A stretch of 64,000 nucleotides of DNA from Klebsiella spallanzanii (GCF_902158555.1 NZ_CABGGS010000003.1:1-64000), one strand, 5' to 3'. Shown: positions 1-10,750, counted from the stretch's first letter. Program-made: numbers and translations. The notes: generated by a model not told the origin, from the sequence alone.

Positions 1-15
1 ACAGGGCTGGCGCGT

Positions 16-50
16 ATTTGTAGCCCGGCCAAGCGCAGCGCCGCCGGGAC
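16..50. repeat. REP-like palindromic element
   Basis: An imperfect inverted repeat with arms CCCGGC (24-29) and GCCGGG (43-48) encloses an AGCGCAGCGCC-type core. This resembles the short extragenic palindromes scattered through Klebsiella-type genomes. It lies just downstream (minus-strand sense) of the rtT repeat array, where it could cap the 3' end of the tRNA-Tyr transcript. A related hairpin lies at 37757-37787. Family assignment is by eye. Confidence 0.5.
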
Positions 51-138
51 ACATGTGGCAGAAATACAGAATCAGCTCTGGGAATTACTCAGACAGCTTA
101 GATTTATGTAATTTGTTGAGAGATGGCAATGACGTGAA

Positions 139-487
139 GGTGGTGGGGGAAGGATGACTCGGCTGCGCCTCGCCCTTCGGGTCGTTGCCTGCGGCAACGC
201 TTTCTCGCTACGCTCGAATCGAACCTTGGTCGAAGCTTCTCATCCTTCCCCGCATGGGCAGAATATAGAATTTCAGTGTCTTGCTTAAGTGGAGTGCTAT
301 CAGGAAATGATGGTGGTGGGGGAAGGATTACTCAGCGCTACGCGCCTCGCCCTTCGGGTCGTTGCCTGCGGCAACGCTTTCTCGCTACGCTCGAATCGAA
401 CCTTAGTCGAAGCTTCTCATCCTTCCCCGCATGGGCAGACTATAGAATTTCAGTGTTTTGCTTAAGTGGAGTGCTATCAGGAAGTGA
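139..487 (-). repeat. rtT-type tandem repeats downstream of tRNA-Tyr (two units)
   Basis: Two near-identical units of about 175 bp begin at 139 and 312. Each opens with a copy of the last ~17-19 nt of the tRNA-Tyr gene (the CCA end and T-arm side) and continues with the same spacer, including a GTTGCC-TGC-GGCAAC hairpin. This is the arrangement known in E. coli tyrT, where the repeats follow the tRNA and give rise to rtT RNA during processing. On the minus strand the units lie 3' of the tRNA at 488-572. Open reading frames crossing this region are repeat artefacts or, at best, a tpr-like peptide that I cannot support. Confidence 0.85.
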
Positions 488-572
<85 letters not shown>

Positions 573-606
573 AGGGGTAATTCAAATTGTAGATAAAGCT
601 TGAAGA

Positions 607-781
607 TGGTGGTGGGGGAAGGATTATTCGTCGCTTCGCTCCTCACCCTTCGGGCCGTTGCCTGTGGCAACATTGTCTCGCTTTCGCTCGACTCGAACCT
701 TGGTCGAAGGTTCTCACCCTTCCCAGTGAGCGCAAACTTCAGCATGTCTCATTGGGGTAACTACATCGCTGTAGTGAATGA
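607..781 (-). repeat. rtT-like repeat unit in the tRNA-Tyr spacer
   Basis: A diverged copy of the ~175-bp unit lies between the two tRNA genes. It again starts with the tRNA 3'-end sequence (607-625) and keeps the TTGCC-TGT-GGCAA hairpin and the CTTCGGG segment. It would be removed with the spacer when the dimeric tRNA precursor is processed. Its divergence from the two downstream units suggests that the array units do not all homogenise together. Confidence 0.75.
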
Positions 782-866
<85 letters not shown>

Positions 867-916
867 ACGGGGTAATACTTAATACTGGCCTGCTCCCTTC
901 TCGGGAAGCGGGGCGC

Positions 917-944
917 ATCATACCAAATGACGCGCCACTGTAAA
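917..944 (-). promoter_or_regulatory. Stringent-type promoter of the tRNA-Tyr operon
   Basis: On the minus strand a consensus-like -35 TTTACA (939-944) is followed after 16 bp by -10 TATGAT (917-922) and a GC-rich discriminator GCGCCCCGC. This matches the well-studied E. coli tyrT promoter closely. The GC-rich discriminator is the known determinant of ppGpp/DksA repression of stable-RNA promoters. Confidence 0.9.
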
Positions 945-1025
945 GTCTTCCTTTGATAAAAATAAACTGGTTGCCTGATTTTTATGCGTAAAGACGCAAA
1001 GCTAACCAGCTAATTTCATTATCGA

Positions 1026-1868
1026 TTAAAGAATAATCGTCCGATTACCATAAACAAATACCCGTTGCGCCAGAACCTGATACAGCGCGCGGCTCAGGAC
1101 GTTTTTCTCGACATCGCGACCGGCGCGCATCATATCTTCCGCAGTGTAGGTATGATCTACATGAATGACGTCCTGCATGATGATTGGGCCTTCATCCAGA
1201 TTATCGTTTACGTAGTGCGCTGTTGCGCCAATAATCTTCACGCCGCGATCGTATGCCTGGTGGTACGGGCGAGCCCCGATAAAGGCAGGCAGGAACGAGT
1301 GGTGAATATTAATAATCTTGTTCGGGAAGCGAGAGACAAACTCAGGGGTCAGCACGCGCATATATTTTGCCAGCACGACATAATCAGGCTCAAGAGCGGC
1401 TATTGCGTCACCCATCAGCTTATCGTGCTCTTCGCGGGTTAAACCTTCATGACTTACCAGTTGGAAGGGGATATCAAATCGTTCAACCAAAGTGCGCAGC
1501 GTTTCATGGTTACCGATAACGGCGGCAATTTCTACGTCCAGTCCGCCGTAGTTGGCTTTCATCAGAAGATCGCCAAGGCAGTGGGCTTCTTTGGTTACCA
1601 GAATGACGACACGACGACGTCCTGCTGGATTGAGTTCACGAATAGACCCTTCCGGCAGAGCGCTGTCGAGGTCAGCCAGCAGAATGGAATCATTGAAAAT
1701 ACCTTCGAGCTCGGTACGCATAAAGAAGCGGCCGGTCCGGTGGTCAACAAACTCATTGTTTTGCACGATGTTCAGTTCGTGCTTGTAGCAGATATTAGTG
1801 ATACGCGCGATGAGGCCTTTCTGATCAGGGCAAATGGTGCGTAGTACTTTACGTTGTAGTGAATGCAT
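1026..1868 (-). CDS. purU: Formyltetrahydrofolate deformylase
   Basis: A 280-aa cytoplasmic enzyme that hydrolyses 10-formyl-THF to THF and formate. It supplies formate for PurT and balances the one-carbon pool. An N-terminal ACT domain (about residues 7-85, starting VLRTICPDQKGLIARI) is the known site for methionine/glycine control in the family. The C-terminal formyltransferase fold carries the HHSFLPAF motif and the downstream NLDEGPII segment with the catalytic Asp region. Length and start match the E. coli protein. As in E. coli it sits beside the tyrT operon. Confidence 0.97.
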   Translation of the reverse strand: MHSLQRKVLRTICPDQKGLIARITNICYKHELNIVQNNEFVDHRTGRFFMRTELEGIFNDSILLADLDSALPEGSIRELNPAGRRRVVILVTKEAHCLGDLLMKANYGGLDVEIAAVIGNHETLRTLVERFDIPFQLVSHEGLTREEHDKLMGDAIAALEPDYVVLAKYMRVLTPEFVSRFPNKIINIHHSFLPAFIGARPYHQAYDRGVKIIGATAHYVNDNLDEGPIIMQDVIHVDHTYTAEDMMRAGRDVEKNVLSRALYQVLAQRVFVYGNRTIIL

Positions 1869-1910
1869 CGCGGGGAAAATCCTGTAGTGTTTGCTATTTC
1901 TGCTGCTGGC

Positions 1911-2369
1911 TTACTGGCCGCAGCATTTTTTAAATTTTTTACCTGAACCACAAGGGCAGGAGTCGTTACGACCAATTAGTGGTCGTGTACCGTCAATATA
2001 GTACCACTGTCCGTTTTCTTTTAAGAATCTGGATCGTTCAATAATAGTCCCGGAGCGGTTATCGTCAGTGAAACGTGCGATAAAACTGACGAAACCTTCA
2101 TCGGCGTTCCGACCCTCATCGGCGGCAAAAACGGTGAGACCCAGCCAGTGAGTTCGGGTGAAACCGTTCTCAAGGTCTGCGCGAAACTGTTGCGCCTGAC
2201 AGGAGGGATGCCAGGTTCTGATCAAATAGTCGGCATCCTTCATAACAAATGCGCTGTAGCGGGAACGCATCAGCTGTGACGGATCTGGCGCAAGCTGTGC
2301 GCCAGCCAGATAACGCTGACAACATGAGCTATACTCCAGAGCGCTGCCACAGGGGCATAATGGCGACAA
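1911..2369 (-). CDS. ychJ: SEC-C motif protein YchJ
   Basis: A 152-aa UPF0225 protein with an NTF2-like core flanked by two SEC-C type zinc motifs, one at the N-terminus ([13 protein letters not shown]) and one at the C-terminus ([13 protein letters not shown]). The start is a TTG at 2367-2369, chosen because a strong GGAGG lies 5 nt upstream and no ATG gives the full N-terminal motif. It lies about 40 nt upstream of purU in the same direction, so the two are probably co-transcribed. The molecular function is not established; the C-terminal motif resembles the SecA zinc tail. Confidence 0.9.
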   Translation of the reverse strand: MSPLCPCGSALEYSSCCQRYLAGAQLAPDPSQLMRSRYSAFVMKDADYLIRTWHPSCQAQQFRADLENGFTRTHWLGLTVFAADEGRNADEGFVSFIARFTDDNRSGTIIERSRFLKENGQWYYIDGTRPLIGRNDSCPCGSGKKFKKCCGQ

Positions 2370-2481
2370 AATGGCCTCCGTGAAATAAAGAACGACGGCG
2401 CTGCGCCGCCAAAGCGCATTATGTTAACTGAGGTGTGGCAATGATGCTATGCCCGGAGTGGAAGGATATGTTTCGGTACGA

Positions 2482-3381
2482 ATGAGAAAGCTTAAGATTG
2501 GTCTGGCACTAGGGGCGGGAGCGGCGCGAGGGTGGTCGCACATCGGTGTGATTAATGCTTTACAGCGGTCAGGCATAGACATTGATGTTATTGCCGGATG
2601 TTCCATTGGCTCGCTGGTGGGGGCAGCTTATGCCTGTAATCGGCTTCCGGCACTGGAGAAATGGGTCTGTTCCTTCAGTAATTGGGATGTTCTGAAATTA
2701 ATGGATCTCTCCTGGCAGCGCGGTGGGTTGTTGCGCGGTGAGCGCGTATTCAGTCAATACCGACAGATTTTGCCCGTGACGGAAATTGAGTCTTGCGAGC
2801 GTCGCTTTGCTGCAGTTACGACGAATTTAAGCACTGGTCGTGAATTGTGGTTTACTGAAGGAGACCTGCATTTGGCGGTACGGGCATCTTGTAGTATGCC
2901 TGGTCTGATGTCGCCAGTGATGCATAATGGTTATTGGCTGGTTGATGGCGCGGTGGTCAATCCCGTCCCGGTGTCACTGGCGCGTGCGATGGGGGCTGAT
3001 ATCGTTATTGCTGTCGATTTGCAACACGATGCGCATCTGATGCAACAGGATTTATTATCGATAGAGGCGCAGCGTCCGGAAGTGGATGAAGATTTCTCCT
3101 GGCACTCGCGACTCCGCTCCCGGTTAATGCGTATGACTTCGCGCCGGGCAACGGTCACTCCAACGGCTATGGAAATCATGTCTACTTCTATTCAGGTGCT
3201 GGAGAATCGTCTCAAGCGAAATCGCATGGCGGGCGATCCGCCTGATATCCTGATTCAGCCTTTTTGCCCGCAAATTTCTACCCTTGATTTTCATCGAGCC
3301 GCTGAGGCTATAGCAGCCGGACATCTGGCGGTTGAAAAGAAAATGGATGAACTATTACCTTTGGTGCGGACCTCTGCGTAG
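2482..3381 (+). CDS. rssA: Patatin-like phospholipase RssA
   Basis: A 299-aa patatin-family protein. It has the oxyanion loop GAGAARGW (residues 11-18), the nucleophile elbow GCSIG with Ser41, and the partner Asp155 in DGA. I chose the ATG at 2482 because the protein then begins MRKLKIGLALG like the E. coli homologue; an in-frame ATG at 2449 would add 11 residues. It is divergent from ychJ and lies 89 nt upstream of rssB, the conserved rssAB pair. Lipase activity is inferred from the intact catalytic dyad; no substrate can be named. Confidence 0.93.
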   Translation: MRKLKIGLALGAGAARGWSHIGVINALQRSGIDIDVIAGCSIGSLVGAAYACNRLPALEKWVCSFSNWDVLKLMDLSWQRGGLLRGERVFSQYRQILPVTEIESCERRFAAVTTNLSTGRELWFTEGDLHLAVRASCSMPGLMSPVMHNGYWLVDGAVVNPVPVSLARAMGADIVIAVDLQHDAHLMQQDLLSIEAQRPEVDEDFSWHSRLRSRLMRMTSRRATVTPTAMEIMSTSIQVLENRLKRNRMAGDPPDILIQPFCPQISTLDFHRAAEAIAAGHLAVEKKMDELLPLVRTSA

Positions 3382-3470
3382 CGTACCTGATGCACACTTA
3401 AGTAAATTCTGACAGGCGATAGCGTGAATAGCATGCCACTATTACATTATCGTCAGCCAGAGGAGAGATC

Positions 3471-4484
3471 ATGACGCAGCCATTGGCGGGAAAACAGATT
3501 CTGATAGTTGAAGACGAACCCGTTTTCCGCTCTCTTTTGCACACCTGGCTAACTTCGCTGGGGGCGACAACCGTACAGGCGGAAGATGGTGTGGCCGCGC
3601 TTCAGCATATGGCCGAGTCAAAACCTGACTTGATGATTTGCGATATTTCGATGCCGCATATGAATGGCCTGCAACTGGTCGAACATTTGCGTAATCAAGG
3701 CGAGCAACTACCTATTTTGATGATTTCGGCGACGGAGAATATGGCGGATATTGCTAAAGCTCTGCGCCTCGGGGTGCAGGACATCCTGCTGAAGCCGGTA
3801 AAAGATTTCGAGCGCCTGAAGGAAACGGTTTATGCTTGCCTCTATCCCAATATGTTCAATTCTCGCGTTGAAGAGGAAGAGCGGCTTTTTGAAGACTGGG
3901 ATGCACTGGTAAGCGACCCTAAAGCGGCCTCAAGGCTGTTACAAGAGCTCCAGCCTCCGGTTAAGCAGGAGATATCCCGTTGTCGTATTCACTACCGACA
4001 ACTGGTTTCAGCTGAGAAGCCCGGACTCGTTCTCGATATTGCACCGCTATCAGAAAACGATCTGGCGTTTTATTGTCTGGATGTCACACGAGCGGGCGAT
4101 AATGGGGTTCTTGCAGCGTTATTGCTTCGGGCGTTGTTCAATGGCCTATTGCAGGAGCAGCTTGCCCATCAGGGACAGCGTTTGCCAGAAATGGGCAGTT
4201 TGTTGAAACAAGTGAATCATCTGCTACGTCAGGCGAATTTACCCGGACAATTCCCGTTGCTGGTGGGTTATTACCATAGCGGTTTGAAAAATTTGATTTT
4301 AGTCTCTGCTGGTTTGAATGGCACACTGAATACGGGGGAGCACCAAATTCAGATTAGTAATGGCGTTCCGCTCGGGACATTAGGTAATGCATACCTGAAC
4401 CAAATAAGTCAACGCTGTACTTCATGGCAGTGCCAAATTTGGGGGGCAGGTGGTCGTTTGCGCCTTATGTTGTCTGCGGAATGA
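3471..4484 (+). CDS. rssB: Response regulator RssB, RpoS proteolysis adaptor
   Basis: A 337-aa two-domain protein. The N-terminal receiver domain (about 1-125) carries the phospho-acceptor Asp58 in MICDISMP and the acidic pair E15-D16. The C-terminal half is a PP2C-like domain lacking phosphatase motifs, as in the known protein. RssB delivers the stationary-phase sigma factor RpoS to ClpXP and is released by anti-adaptors in starvation or stress. A GAGGAGAG Shine-Dalgarno sequence precedes the ATG. Confidence 0.96.
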   Translation: MTQPLAGKQILIVEDEPVFRSLLHTWLTSLGATTVQAEDGVAALQHMAESKPDLMICDISMPHMNGLQLVEHLRNQGEQLPILMISATENMADIAKALRLGVQDILLKPVKDFERLKETVYACLYPNMFNSRVEEEERLFEDWDALVSDPKAASRLLQELQPPVKQEISRCRIHYRQLVSAEKPGLVLDIAPLSENDLAFYCLDVTRAGDNGVLAALLLRALFNGLLQEQLAHQGQRLPEMGSLLKQVNHLLRQANLPGQFPLLVGYYHSGLKNLILVSAGLNGTLNTGEHQIQISNGVPLGTLGNAYLNQISQRCTSWQCQIWGAGGRLRLMLSAE

Positions 4485-4681
4485 GCAATTGTGTTTATTT
4501 TGATGCCGGGTGGAATACCGCACGATCTTTTGTGGTGGTACTATCGCCGGGTTTAATGCGTAAAATTCCTAATTCGAAGATATCTAATCCTTTTCGGAAC
4601 AGGTTTGGCTGAGCAGGCTGATATACTCGATACCATATTATTAACGAGAAGTTTAAAAAACGAACAGTCCAGGAGATTTCA

Positions 4682-5584
4682 ATGGCTGCGCTTAATTCAA
4701 AAGTAACAAAAGCTGTAATCCCGGTAGCGGGACTAGGCACCAGGATGTTGCCCGCCACTAAGGCTATTCCGAAAGAGATGCTGCCGCTGGTCGACAAGCC
4801 TTTAATTCAATATGTTGTTAACGAATGTATCGCGGCCGGTATTACTGAAATTGTTTTGGTCACGCATTCCTCTAAAAACTCTATTGAAAACCATTTTGAT
4901 ACCAGTTTCGAACTGGAAGCCATGCTGGAAAAACGTGTAAAACGCCAGCTGCTTGAGGAAGTTCAGTCTATTTGCCCGCCGCACGTGACTATTATGCAGG
5001 TGCGTCAGGGGCTGGCGAAAGGCCTGGGTCATGCCGTGCTATGTGCACACCCGGTTGTGGGTGACGAACCGGTTGCGGTTATTTTGCCTGACGTGATTCT
5101 GGATGAATATGAATCCGATCTGTCTCGCGATAATCTGGCGGAAATGATCGCCCGTTTTGATGATACCGGAGCCAGCCAGATCATGGTTGAACCCGTTGCC
5201 GATGTTACTGCGTATGGCGTTGTTGATTGCAAAGGCCAACCTCTTGAGCCGGGTGAAAGCGTTCCGATGGTTGGCGTTGTTGAAAAACCGAAAGCAGATG
5301 TCGCGCCATCTAACCTCGCGATTGTTGGTCGTTACGTGCTGAGCGCAGATATTTGGCCACTGCTGGCAAAGACGCCTCCGGGAGCGGGTGACGAAATTCA
5401 GCTAACCGATGCCATCGATATGCTGATCGAAAAAGAAACGGTTGAAGCCTATCATATGAAAGGCAAGAGCCACGACTGCGGTAATAAATTGGGTTATATG
5501 CAGGCTTTTGTTGAATATGGCGTGCGTCATAAGTCGCTGGGTGAAGAATTTAAAGCTTGGCTGGAAAAAGCTATAGCCAGGTAA
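4682..5584 (+). CDS. galU: UTP-glucose-1-phosphate uridylyltransferase
   Basis: A 300-aa nucleotidyltransferase making UDP-glucose from UTP and glucose-1-phosphate, the precursor for LPS core, capsule, trehalose and the Leloir pathway. The nucleotide-binding motif [11 protein letters not shown] begins at residue 17 and is followed by the [10 protein letters not shown] loop. The C-terminal tail (AWLEKAIAR) differs from the E. coli ending but the length is normal. It is monocistronic, followed at once by a strong terminator, and faces hns. Confidence 0.97.
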   Translation: MAALNSKVTKAVIPVAGLGTRMLPATKAIPKEMLPLVDKPLIQYVVNECIAAGITEIVLVTHSSKNSIENHFDTSFELEAMLEKRVKRQLLEEVQSICPPHVTIMQVRQGLAKGLGHAVLCAHPVVGDEPVAVILPDVILDEYESDLSRDNLAEMIARFDDTGASQIMVEPVADVTAYGVVDCKGQPLEPGESVPMVGVVEKPKADVAPSNLAIVGRYVLSADIWPLLAKTPPGAGDEIQLTDAIDMLIEKETVEAYHMKGKSHDCGNKLGYMQAFVEYGVRHKSLGEEFKAWLEKAIAR

Positions 5585-5607
5585 TCGCTATATACATGAG
5601 TATCGGT

Positions 5608-5637
5608 CGGGGAGCGAGTTTCGCTCCCCGTTTTTTT
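5608..5637 (+). terminator. galU terminator
   Basis: A 9-bp perfect stem CGGGGAGCG / CGCTCCCCG with a 5-nt loop is followed by seven T residues. It lies 24 bp after the galU stop codon. Confidence 0.92.
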
Positions 5638-5670
5638 ATGCTCGTCAGGCGTTCGGGGAGATTAAAAGAT

Positions 5671-5699
5671 AAAAAAAATCCCGCCGGAGCGGGATTTTT
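5671..5699 (-). terminator. hns terminator
   Basis: The stem ATCCCGC / GCGGGAT has a CGGA loop and is flanked by A8 on the left and T5 on the right, so it can work in both directions. It lies just downstream of hns on the minus strand. Confidence 0.9.
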
Positions 5700-5718
5700 A
5701 AAAGGATACGATAGCTTA

Positions 5719-6126
5719 TTACAGCAGGAAATCGTCCAGGGATTTACCCTGCTCGTCCATTGCTTTCTTAATGACTGCCGGAGTACGGCCCTGGCCAGTC
5801 CAGGTTTTGGTTTCGCCATTTTCGTCAACGTAGCTGTATTTAGCCGGACGAGCAGCGCGTTTTGCTTTAGTACCTGCTTTTACTGCTGCCATGGTGCTCA
5901 GCAGTTCATTAGGATCAATACCGTCAGCAATCAGCATTTCACGGTATTGTTGCAGTTTACGAGTACGCTCTTCAATTTCAGCAGCAGCAGCGCTTTCTTC
6001 TTCACGGCGTTCGTTAACGACAACTTCTAATTTTTCCAGCATTTCTTCGAGCGTTTCAAGTGTGCATTCTCTTGCCTGCGCACGAAGAGTACGGATGTTG
6101 TTCAAAATTTTAAGTGCTTCGCTCAT
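5719..6126 (-). CDS. hns: Nucleoid-associated silencer H-NS
   Basis: A 135-aa DNA-binding protein that coats AT-rich and acquired DNA and represses it. Residues 1-~80 form the coiled-coil oligomerisation region with the acidic ERREEES segment. The C-terminal domain carries the minor-groove reader TWTGQGRTP, with Q112-G113-R114. It is two residues shorter than the E. coli protein in the linker. It is monocistronic with its own terminator. The upstream 430 bp are markedly AT-rich, consistent with the known autoregulation. Confidence 0.97.
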   Translation of the reverse strand: MSEALKILNNIRTLRAQARECTLETLEEMLEKLEVVVNERREEESAAAAEIEERTRKLQQYREMLIADGIDPNELLSTMAAVKAGTKAKRAARPAKYSYVDENGETKTWTGQGRTPAVIKKAMDEQGKSLDDFLL

Positions 6127-6799
6127 TGTAGTAATCTCAAACTTATATTGTGGGGTGGTTTGTTGGACTAATAATAGAGCGATAAAATCAGATGTGCAAT
6201 AGGGGAGAATGTAAGGAAGTCAAAATAACTTGTTATTTGTCGCGGGAATTAATTAATTTAAGTTAAATTTTCCGTGTGAGTTCACATCTTTCTCACTTAT
6301 AGCGGAGTCGGAATCATAAGCTAAAACCCTGAGATAGTATGCTTTTTCCGATCCTCAAGGAGAAAAATTATACTTTGCATGGATAAATATCATCGTCAGT
6401 ATTAGCGCAGCCGTTGTGACGATGTTTAATATAAAACACTTGTCCAGGTCCGTTATAGTCGTGAGCAGAAGCACAAAAGGACAATCGCGACACTTGCATT
6501 GACGCCTTCTCAGTACGAATTGCAGGCGTATCCATTCAATTAAGATGCTTAATCTTTTATACCCATCATACTTCAAATTGCTTATGTGTTGGCTGCGCTC
6601 GCTTACCCCAGTCACACAGTTATCTATGTGACCAGGGGCCTACTCCCTTGCCGCCTTTAAGCAACTCTAAATATTTAGGGTATAGATATCATCGTGCTTG
6701 AACCTTCAACACAATACCCACGGCGAAAGGGCAGATATCAAAGGAATATATGATACAATTTTGTCGCGATAAAACACATTGATTGGGGTTACGCAGCCG
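6127..6799. other. hns-tdk divergent intergenic region
   Basis: About 670 bp with no supportable gene. The hns-proximal part is AT-rich and should hold the hns promoter. The central part contains a complete ERIC element (6558-6684), and the tdk promoter must lie in the remaining ~115 bp. Reading frames of 86 aa and shorter here have no family resemblance that I can see. Confidence 0.7.
6558..6684. repeat. ERIC element 1 (127 bp)
   Basis: Exactly 127 bp, bounded by TATACCC and its complement GGGTATA. It contains the central inverted-repeat core (GCTTACCCCAGTCAC and diverged partner). It is the most degenerate of the three copies in this window: the right half reads CAGGGGCCTACTCC where the others keep a CTCCTGRGGATTC form. 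ERIC/IRU elements are non-autonomous and occur only between genes. Confidence 0.9.
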
Positions 6800-7405
6800 A
6801 TGGCACAACTTTATTTCTACTATTCTGCAATGAACGCAGGTAAGTCGACCGCTCTGTTACAGTCTTCCTACAATTACCAGGAGCGCGGGATGCGTACCGT
6901 GGTTTATACGGCGGAGATTGATAACCGCTTTGGTTCCGGGAAGGTAAGCTCAAGGATTGGGCTCTCATCGCCTGCGCGATTGTATAATACCCAAACCTCA
7001 TTATTTGCTGACATTGCCGGCGAACACGCGCGTCAGCCAATTCACTGTGTGCTGGTGGATGAAAGCCAGTTTTTGACGCGCGAACAGGTACATGAGTTGT
7101 CTGAAGTCGTCGATCAGCTTGATATTCCCGTGTTGTGCTACGGCCTGCGTACTGATTTTCGTGGCGAATTGTTTGTCGGCAGCCAATATTTGCTGGCGTG
7201 GTCCGATAAGCTGGTTGAATTAAAAACTATCTGTTTCTGTGGCCGCAAGGCGAGTATGGTGTTGCGCCTCGATCAGGAAGGGCGGCCATACAATGAAGGC
7301 GAGCAGGTGGTGATTGGTGGTAATGAGCGCTATGTTTCCGTCTGTCGGAAACATTATAAAGAGGCGTTAAGTGAAGGTTCTTTAACTTTTGCGCAGAGTA
7401 AATAG
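6800..7405 (+). CDS. tdk: Thymidine kinase
   Basis: A 201-aa type II thymidine kinase that phosphorylates thymidine for salvage. It has a P-loop (MNAGKST, residues 11-17), a Walker-B-like DESQF and a C-terminal zinc lasso (CFCGRKA and later CRKH). The ATG at 6800 was chosen over the one at 6779 because it gives the family start MAQLYFYY. Its C-terminal tail ([11 protein letters not shown]) is shorter and different from that of E. coli. Confidence 0.95.
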   Translation: MAQLYFYYSAMNAGKSTALLQSSYNYQERGMRTVVYTAEIDNRFGSGKVSSRIGLSSPARLYNTQTSLFADIAGEHARQPIHCVLVDESQFLTREQVHELSEVVDQLDIPVLCYGLRTDFRGELFVGSQYLLAWSDKLVELKTICFCGRKASMVLRLDQEGRPYNEGEQVVIGGNERYVSVCRKHYKEALSEGSLTFAQSK

Positions 7406-7441
7406 CGTCCCAGTGAGTTCAACCCTCAGATAATTCCTCTC

Positions 7442-7464
7442 AGGCGCTCTCTCAGCGCCTTTTT
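7442..7464 (+). terminator. tdk terminator
   Basis: The stem AGGCGCT / AGCGCCT has a CTCTC loop and is followed by TTTTT, starting 37 bp after tdk. Confidence 0.85.
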
Positions 7465-7541
7465 GCTTCAGGTAGTACACTTACCTTCGTTTGACGTTCA
7501 GGCAGCCAGCGGGCGTTCGCTGGGCTGTTGATGGCGGACAT

Positions 7542-7568
7542 AAAAAAGCCCCATCAGAAGATGGGGCT
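7542..7568 (-). terminator. adhE terminator
   Basis: The stem AGCCCCATC / GATGGGGCT has an AGAA loop. On the minus strand it ends in six U residues. It lies 28 bp downstream of the adhE stop. Confidence 0.92.
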
Positions 7569-7596
7569 CAGATTGACTTGCTTTATTGCCGTTAAA

Positions 7597-10272
7597 TTAA
7601 GCGGATTTTTTCGCTTTTTTCTCAGCTTTGGCAGGTGCAGCTTCTTTCTTCTCTTCTGCTGCGCCTTCTACAAATTCACGACCGTAGAAAGTATCCAGCA
7701 GGATTTGTTTCAGTTCAGAAATCAGCGGGTAGCGTGGGTTAGCGCCGGTGCACTGGTCGTCAAACGCATCTTCAGACAGTTTGTCAACGTTGGCCAGGAA
7801 GTCAGCTTCCTGCACGCCAGCTTCACGGATAGACTTCGGAATACCCAGTTCAGCTTTGATTTCTTCCAGCCAGCCAAGCAGTTTTTCGATTTTCGCCGCA
7901 GTGCGGTCGCCCGGAGCGGTCAGACCCAGATGGTCAGCGATTTCAGCGTAGCGACGACGAGCCTGCGGACGGTCGTACTGGCTGAATGCAGTCTGTTTAG
8001 TCGGGTTGTCGTTGGCGTTATAACGAATAACGTTGCTGATCAGCAGGGCGTTCGCCAGACCGTGAGGAATGTGGAACTGAGAGCCCAGTTTGTGCGCCAT
8101 AGAGTGGCATACGCCCAGGAAGGCGTTTGCAAACGCGATACCAGCGATGGTCGCTGCACTGTGCACACGCTCACGTGCTACCGGGTTCTTAGAACCTTCA
8201 TGGTAGGACGCCGGCAGGTTTTCTTTCAGCAGTTTCAGAGCCTGCAGAGCCTGACCGTCGGAGAACTCAGAAGCCAGTACGGAAACATAAGCTTCCAAGG
8301 CGTGAGTTACCGCATCCAGACCACCGAATGCACACAGAGACTTCGGCATTTCCATAACCAGGTTGGCATCAACAATCGCCATATCTGGAGTCAGCGCATA
8401 GTCTGCCAGCGGGTATTTCTGACCGGTAGCATCGTCGGTTACGACCGCAAACGGGGTGACTTCAGAACCGGTACCGGAAGTGGTGGTGATCGCCACCATT
8501 TTGGCTTTGACGCCCATTTTCGGGAACTTGTAGATACGTTTACGGATATCCATAAAGCGCAGCGCCAGTTCTTCGAAGTGGGTTTCCGGGTGCTCGTACA
8601 TAACCCACATAATTTTCGCAGCATCCATCGGGGAACCGCCGCCCAGCGCGATAATCACGTCTGGTTTGAAGGAGTTAGCCAGCTCAGCGCCTTTACGCAC
8701 GATGGTCAGAGTCGGGTCAGCTTCTACTTCAAAGAAAACTTCAGTTTCAACACCAGCCGCTTTCAGCACAGAGGTGATCTGGTCTGCGTAGCCGTTGTTG
8801 AACAGGAAGCGGTCGGTCACGATCAGCGCGCGTTTGTGACCATCAGTAATCACTTCATCCAGTGCGATTGGCAGTGAGCCACGACGGAAGTAGATAGATT
8901 TCGGAAGTTTATGCCACAACATGTTTTCAGCTCGCTTAGCAACGGTTTTCTTGTTGATCAGGTGCTTAGGACCAACGTTTTCAGAGATGGAGTTACCACC
9001 CCATGAACCACAACCCAGAGTCAGGGAAGGTGCGAGTTTGAAGTTATACAGGTCACCGATACCACCCTGAGAAGCAGGGGTGTTGATCAGGATACGTGCA
9101 GTTTTCATCAACTGACCGAAGTAAGCAACACGTTCTGGCTGGTTGTCCTGGTCGGTATACAGGCAAGAGGTATGACCGATACCGCCCATCGCAACCAGTT
9201 TTTCAGCTTTATCAACAGCGTCTTCGAAACTCTTCGCACGATACATTGCCAGCGTCGGAGACAGTTTTTCGTGTGCAAACGGTTCGCTTTCATCTACGTC
9301 AGTGACTTCACCAATCAGAATTTTGGTGGCAACCGGTACGGTGAAGCCAGCCAGTTCAGCGATTTTATACGCTGGTTGACCAACGATAGCGGCATTCAGC
9401 GCGCCATTCTTCAGAATGACATCCTGGACCGCTTTCAGCTCTTTACCCTGCAGCAGGTAGCCGCCATGGCTGGCGAAACGTTCGCGAACAGCGTCATATA
9501 CGGAATCAACAACAACAACGGACTGTTCAGAGGCACAGATAACTCCGTTATCGAAGGTTTTAGACATCAGCACGGATGCAACAGCACGTTTGATATCAGC
9601 GGTTTCGTCGATAACAACAGGGGTGTTACCTGCACCTACGCCGATTGCCGGTTTACCGGAGCTGTATGCTGCTTTAACCATGCCCGGACCACCGGTCGCA
9701 AGGATCAGGTTAATGTCAGGGTGATGCATCAGCGCATTTGACAGTTCAACGGACGGTTGGTCGATCCAGCCGATCAGATCTTTCGGCGCACCGGCAGCGA
9801 TAGCGGCCTGCAGTACGATATCAGCGGCTTTGTTAGTCGCTTCTTTAGCACGCGGATGCGGAGAGAAGATGATGGCGTTACGGGTCTTCAGGCTAATCAG
9901 AGATTTAAAGATAGCGGTTGAAGTCGGGTTAGTCGTCGGGACGATGCCGCAGATGATACCGATAGGTTCGGCGATAGTGATAGTACCAAAGGTGTCGTCT
10001 TCAGACAGGACGCCACAGGTCTTTTCATCTTTATATGCGTTATAGATGTATTCAGAAGCAAAGTGGTTCTTGATCACTTTATCTTCGACGATACCCATGC
10101 CAGATTCGGCAACGGCCATCTTCGCGAGAGGGATTCGAGCATCGGCAGCAGCCAGAGCGGCGGCGCGGAAGATTTTATCGACTTGTTCTTGAGTGAAACT
10201 GGCATATTCACGCTGGGCTTTTTTTACGCGCTCTACGAGTGCGTTAAGTTCAGCGACATTAGTAACAGCCAT
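7597..10272 (-). CDS. adhE: Bifunctional acetaldehyde-CoA / alcohol dehydrogenase
   Basis: An 891-aa fermentative enzyme that reduces acetyl-CoA to acetaldehyde and then ethanol, regenerating two NAD+. The N-terminal half (about 1-440) is an aldehyde dehydrogenase with the catalytic Cys in GVICASEQS. The C-terminal half is an iron-dependent alcohol dehydrogenase with [10 protein letters not shown] and metal ligands in [12 protein letters not shown] and CHSMAHKLG...IPHGL. The Lys/Ala-rich tail after residue 870 is typical. The AGGAGAG Shine-Dalgarno sequence is good. The family forms long filaments (spirosomes) and is strongly induced without oxygen. Confidence 0.97.
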   Translation of the reverse strand: MAVTNVAELNALVERVKKAQREYASFTQEQVDKIFRAAALAAADARIPLAKMAVAESGMGIVEDKVIKNHFASEYIYNAYKDEKTCGVLSEDDTFGTITIAEPIGIICGIVPTTNPTSTAIFKSLISLKTRNAIIFSPHPRAKEATNKAADIVLQAAIAAGAPKDLIGWIDQPSVELSNALMHHPDINLILATGGPGMVKAAYSSGKPAIGVGAGNTPVVIDETADIKRAVASVLMSKTFDNGVICASEQSVVVVDSVYDAVRERFASHGGYLLQGKELKAVQDVILKNGALNAAIVGQPAYKIAELAGFTVPVATKILIGEVTDVDESEPFAHEKLSPTLAMYRAKSFEDAVDKAEKLVAMGGIGHTSCLYTDQDNQPERVAYFGQLMKTARILINTPASQGGIGDLYNFKLAPSLTLGCGSWGGNSISENVGPKHLINKKTVAKRAENMLWHKLPKSIYFRRGSLPIALDEVITDGHKRALIVTDRFLFNNGYADQITSVLKAAGVETEVFFEVEADPTLTIVRKGAELANSFKPDVIIALGGGSPMDAAKIMWVMYEHPETHFEELALRFMDIRKRIYKFPKMGVKAKMVAITTTSGTGSEVTPFAVVTDDATGQKYPLADYALTPDMAIVDANLVMEMPKSLCAFGGLDAVTHALEAYVSVLASEFSDGQALQALKLLKENLPASYHEGSKNPVARERVHSAATIAGIAFANAFLGVCHSMAHKLGSQFHIPHGLANALLISNVIRYNANDNPTKQTAFSQYDRPQARRRYAEIADHLGLTAPGDRTAAKIEKLLGWLEEIKAELGIPKSIREAGVQEADFLANVDKLSEDAFDDQCTGANPRYPLISELKQILLDTFYGREFVEGAAEEKKEAAPAKAEKKAKKSA

Positions 10273-10750
10273 AATGCTCTCCTGATAATGTTAAACTTTT
10301 TTAGTGAATCAGTAGCTCGATTCGACAGTATAGACAGAGTGTTAACGGCTTGCATGTAAATGTTAACGTAAAGAATTTTGTGCTTCTGACTTCACCGATT
10401 GACTAAAAAAGCTTTTGTTTTTCCGTTCAGGTAACGCTGCTTTCCCTCCTCGCTGTGTGTAAACAAGGTTACTCACTTCTGAGTACAATTTATGTGATCC
10501 AAATCAATAATCGGCGAAGCTGATACCTTTCAGCAGGTCGTTTTTTGACCTATTTGATCAAGTGTAATGATTCGGTATGCTAATTAAATGACTAAATAGC
10601 ATTATCGAAACAAATAAATAACATCCGAGCTTTATTATGAACTTATGCATGAATAGAGATGAATTGTGCTATCAAACAGCGTATCTTCTCGCGGATATTT
10701 TATGCTGGTAACTGTCAACAGCCATTTTTAATGATGCTGCGGAGCGTACT
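10273..10750. promoter_or_regulatory. adhE / ychE divergent control region
   Basis: 478 bp without a gene. The length and AT-richness agree with the long regulated adhE upstream region known in enterobacteria, where Cra, Fis and NarL act. I cannot place individual sites with confidence. The part next to 10750 must carry the ychE promoter. Confidence 0.5.

Noticed and set aside
5557-6030. 157-aa plus-strand frame after galU
   Set aside because: It crosses the galU terminator, then the hns terminator, and lies antisense to hns.
7528-8877. 449-aa open frame on the plus strand inside adhE
   Set aside because: Antisense to the 3' half of adhE; the translation has no recognisable family and no promoter context.
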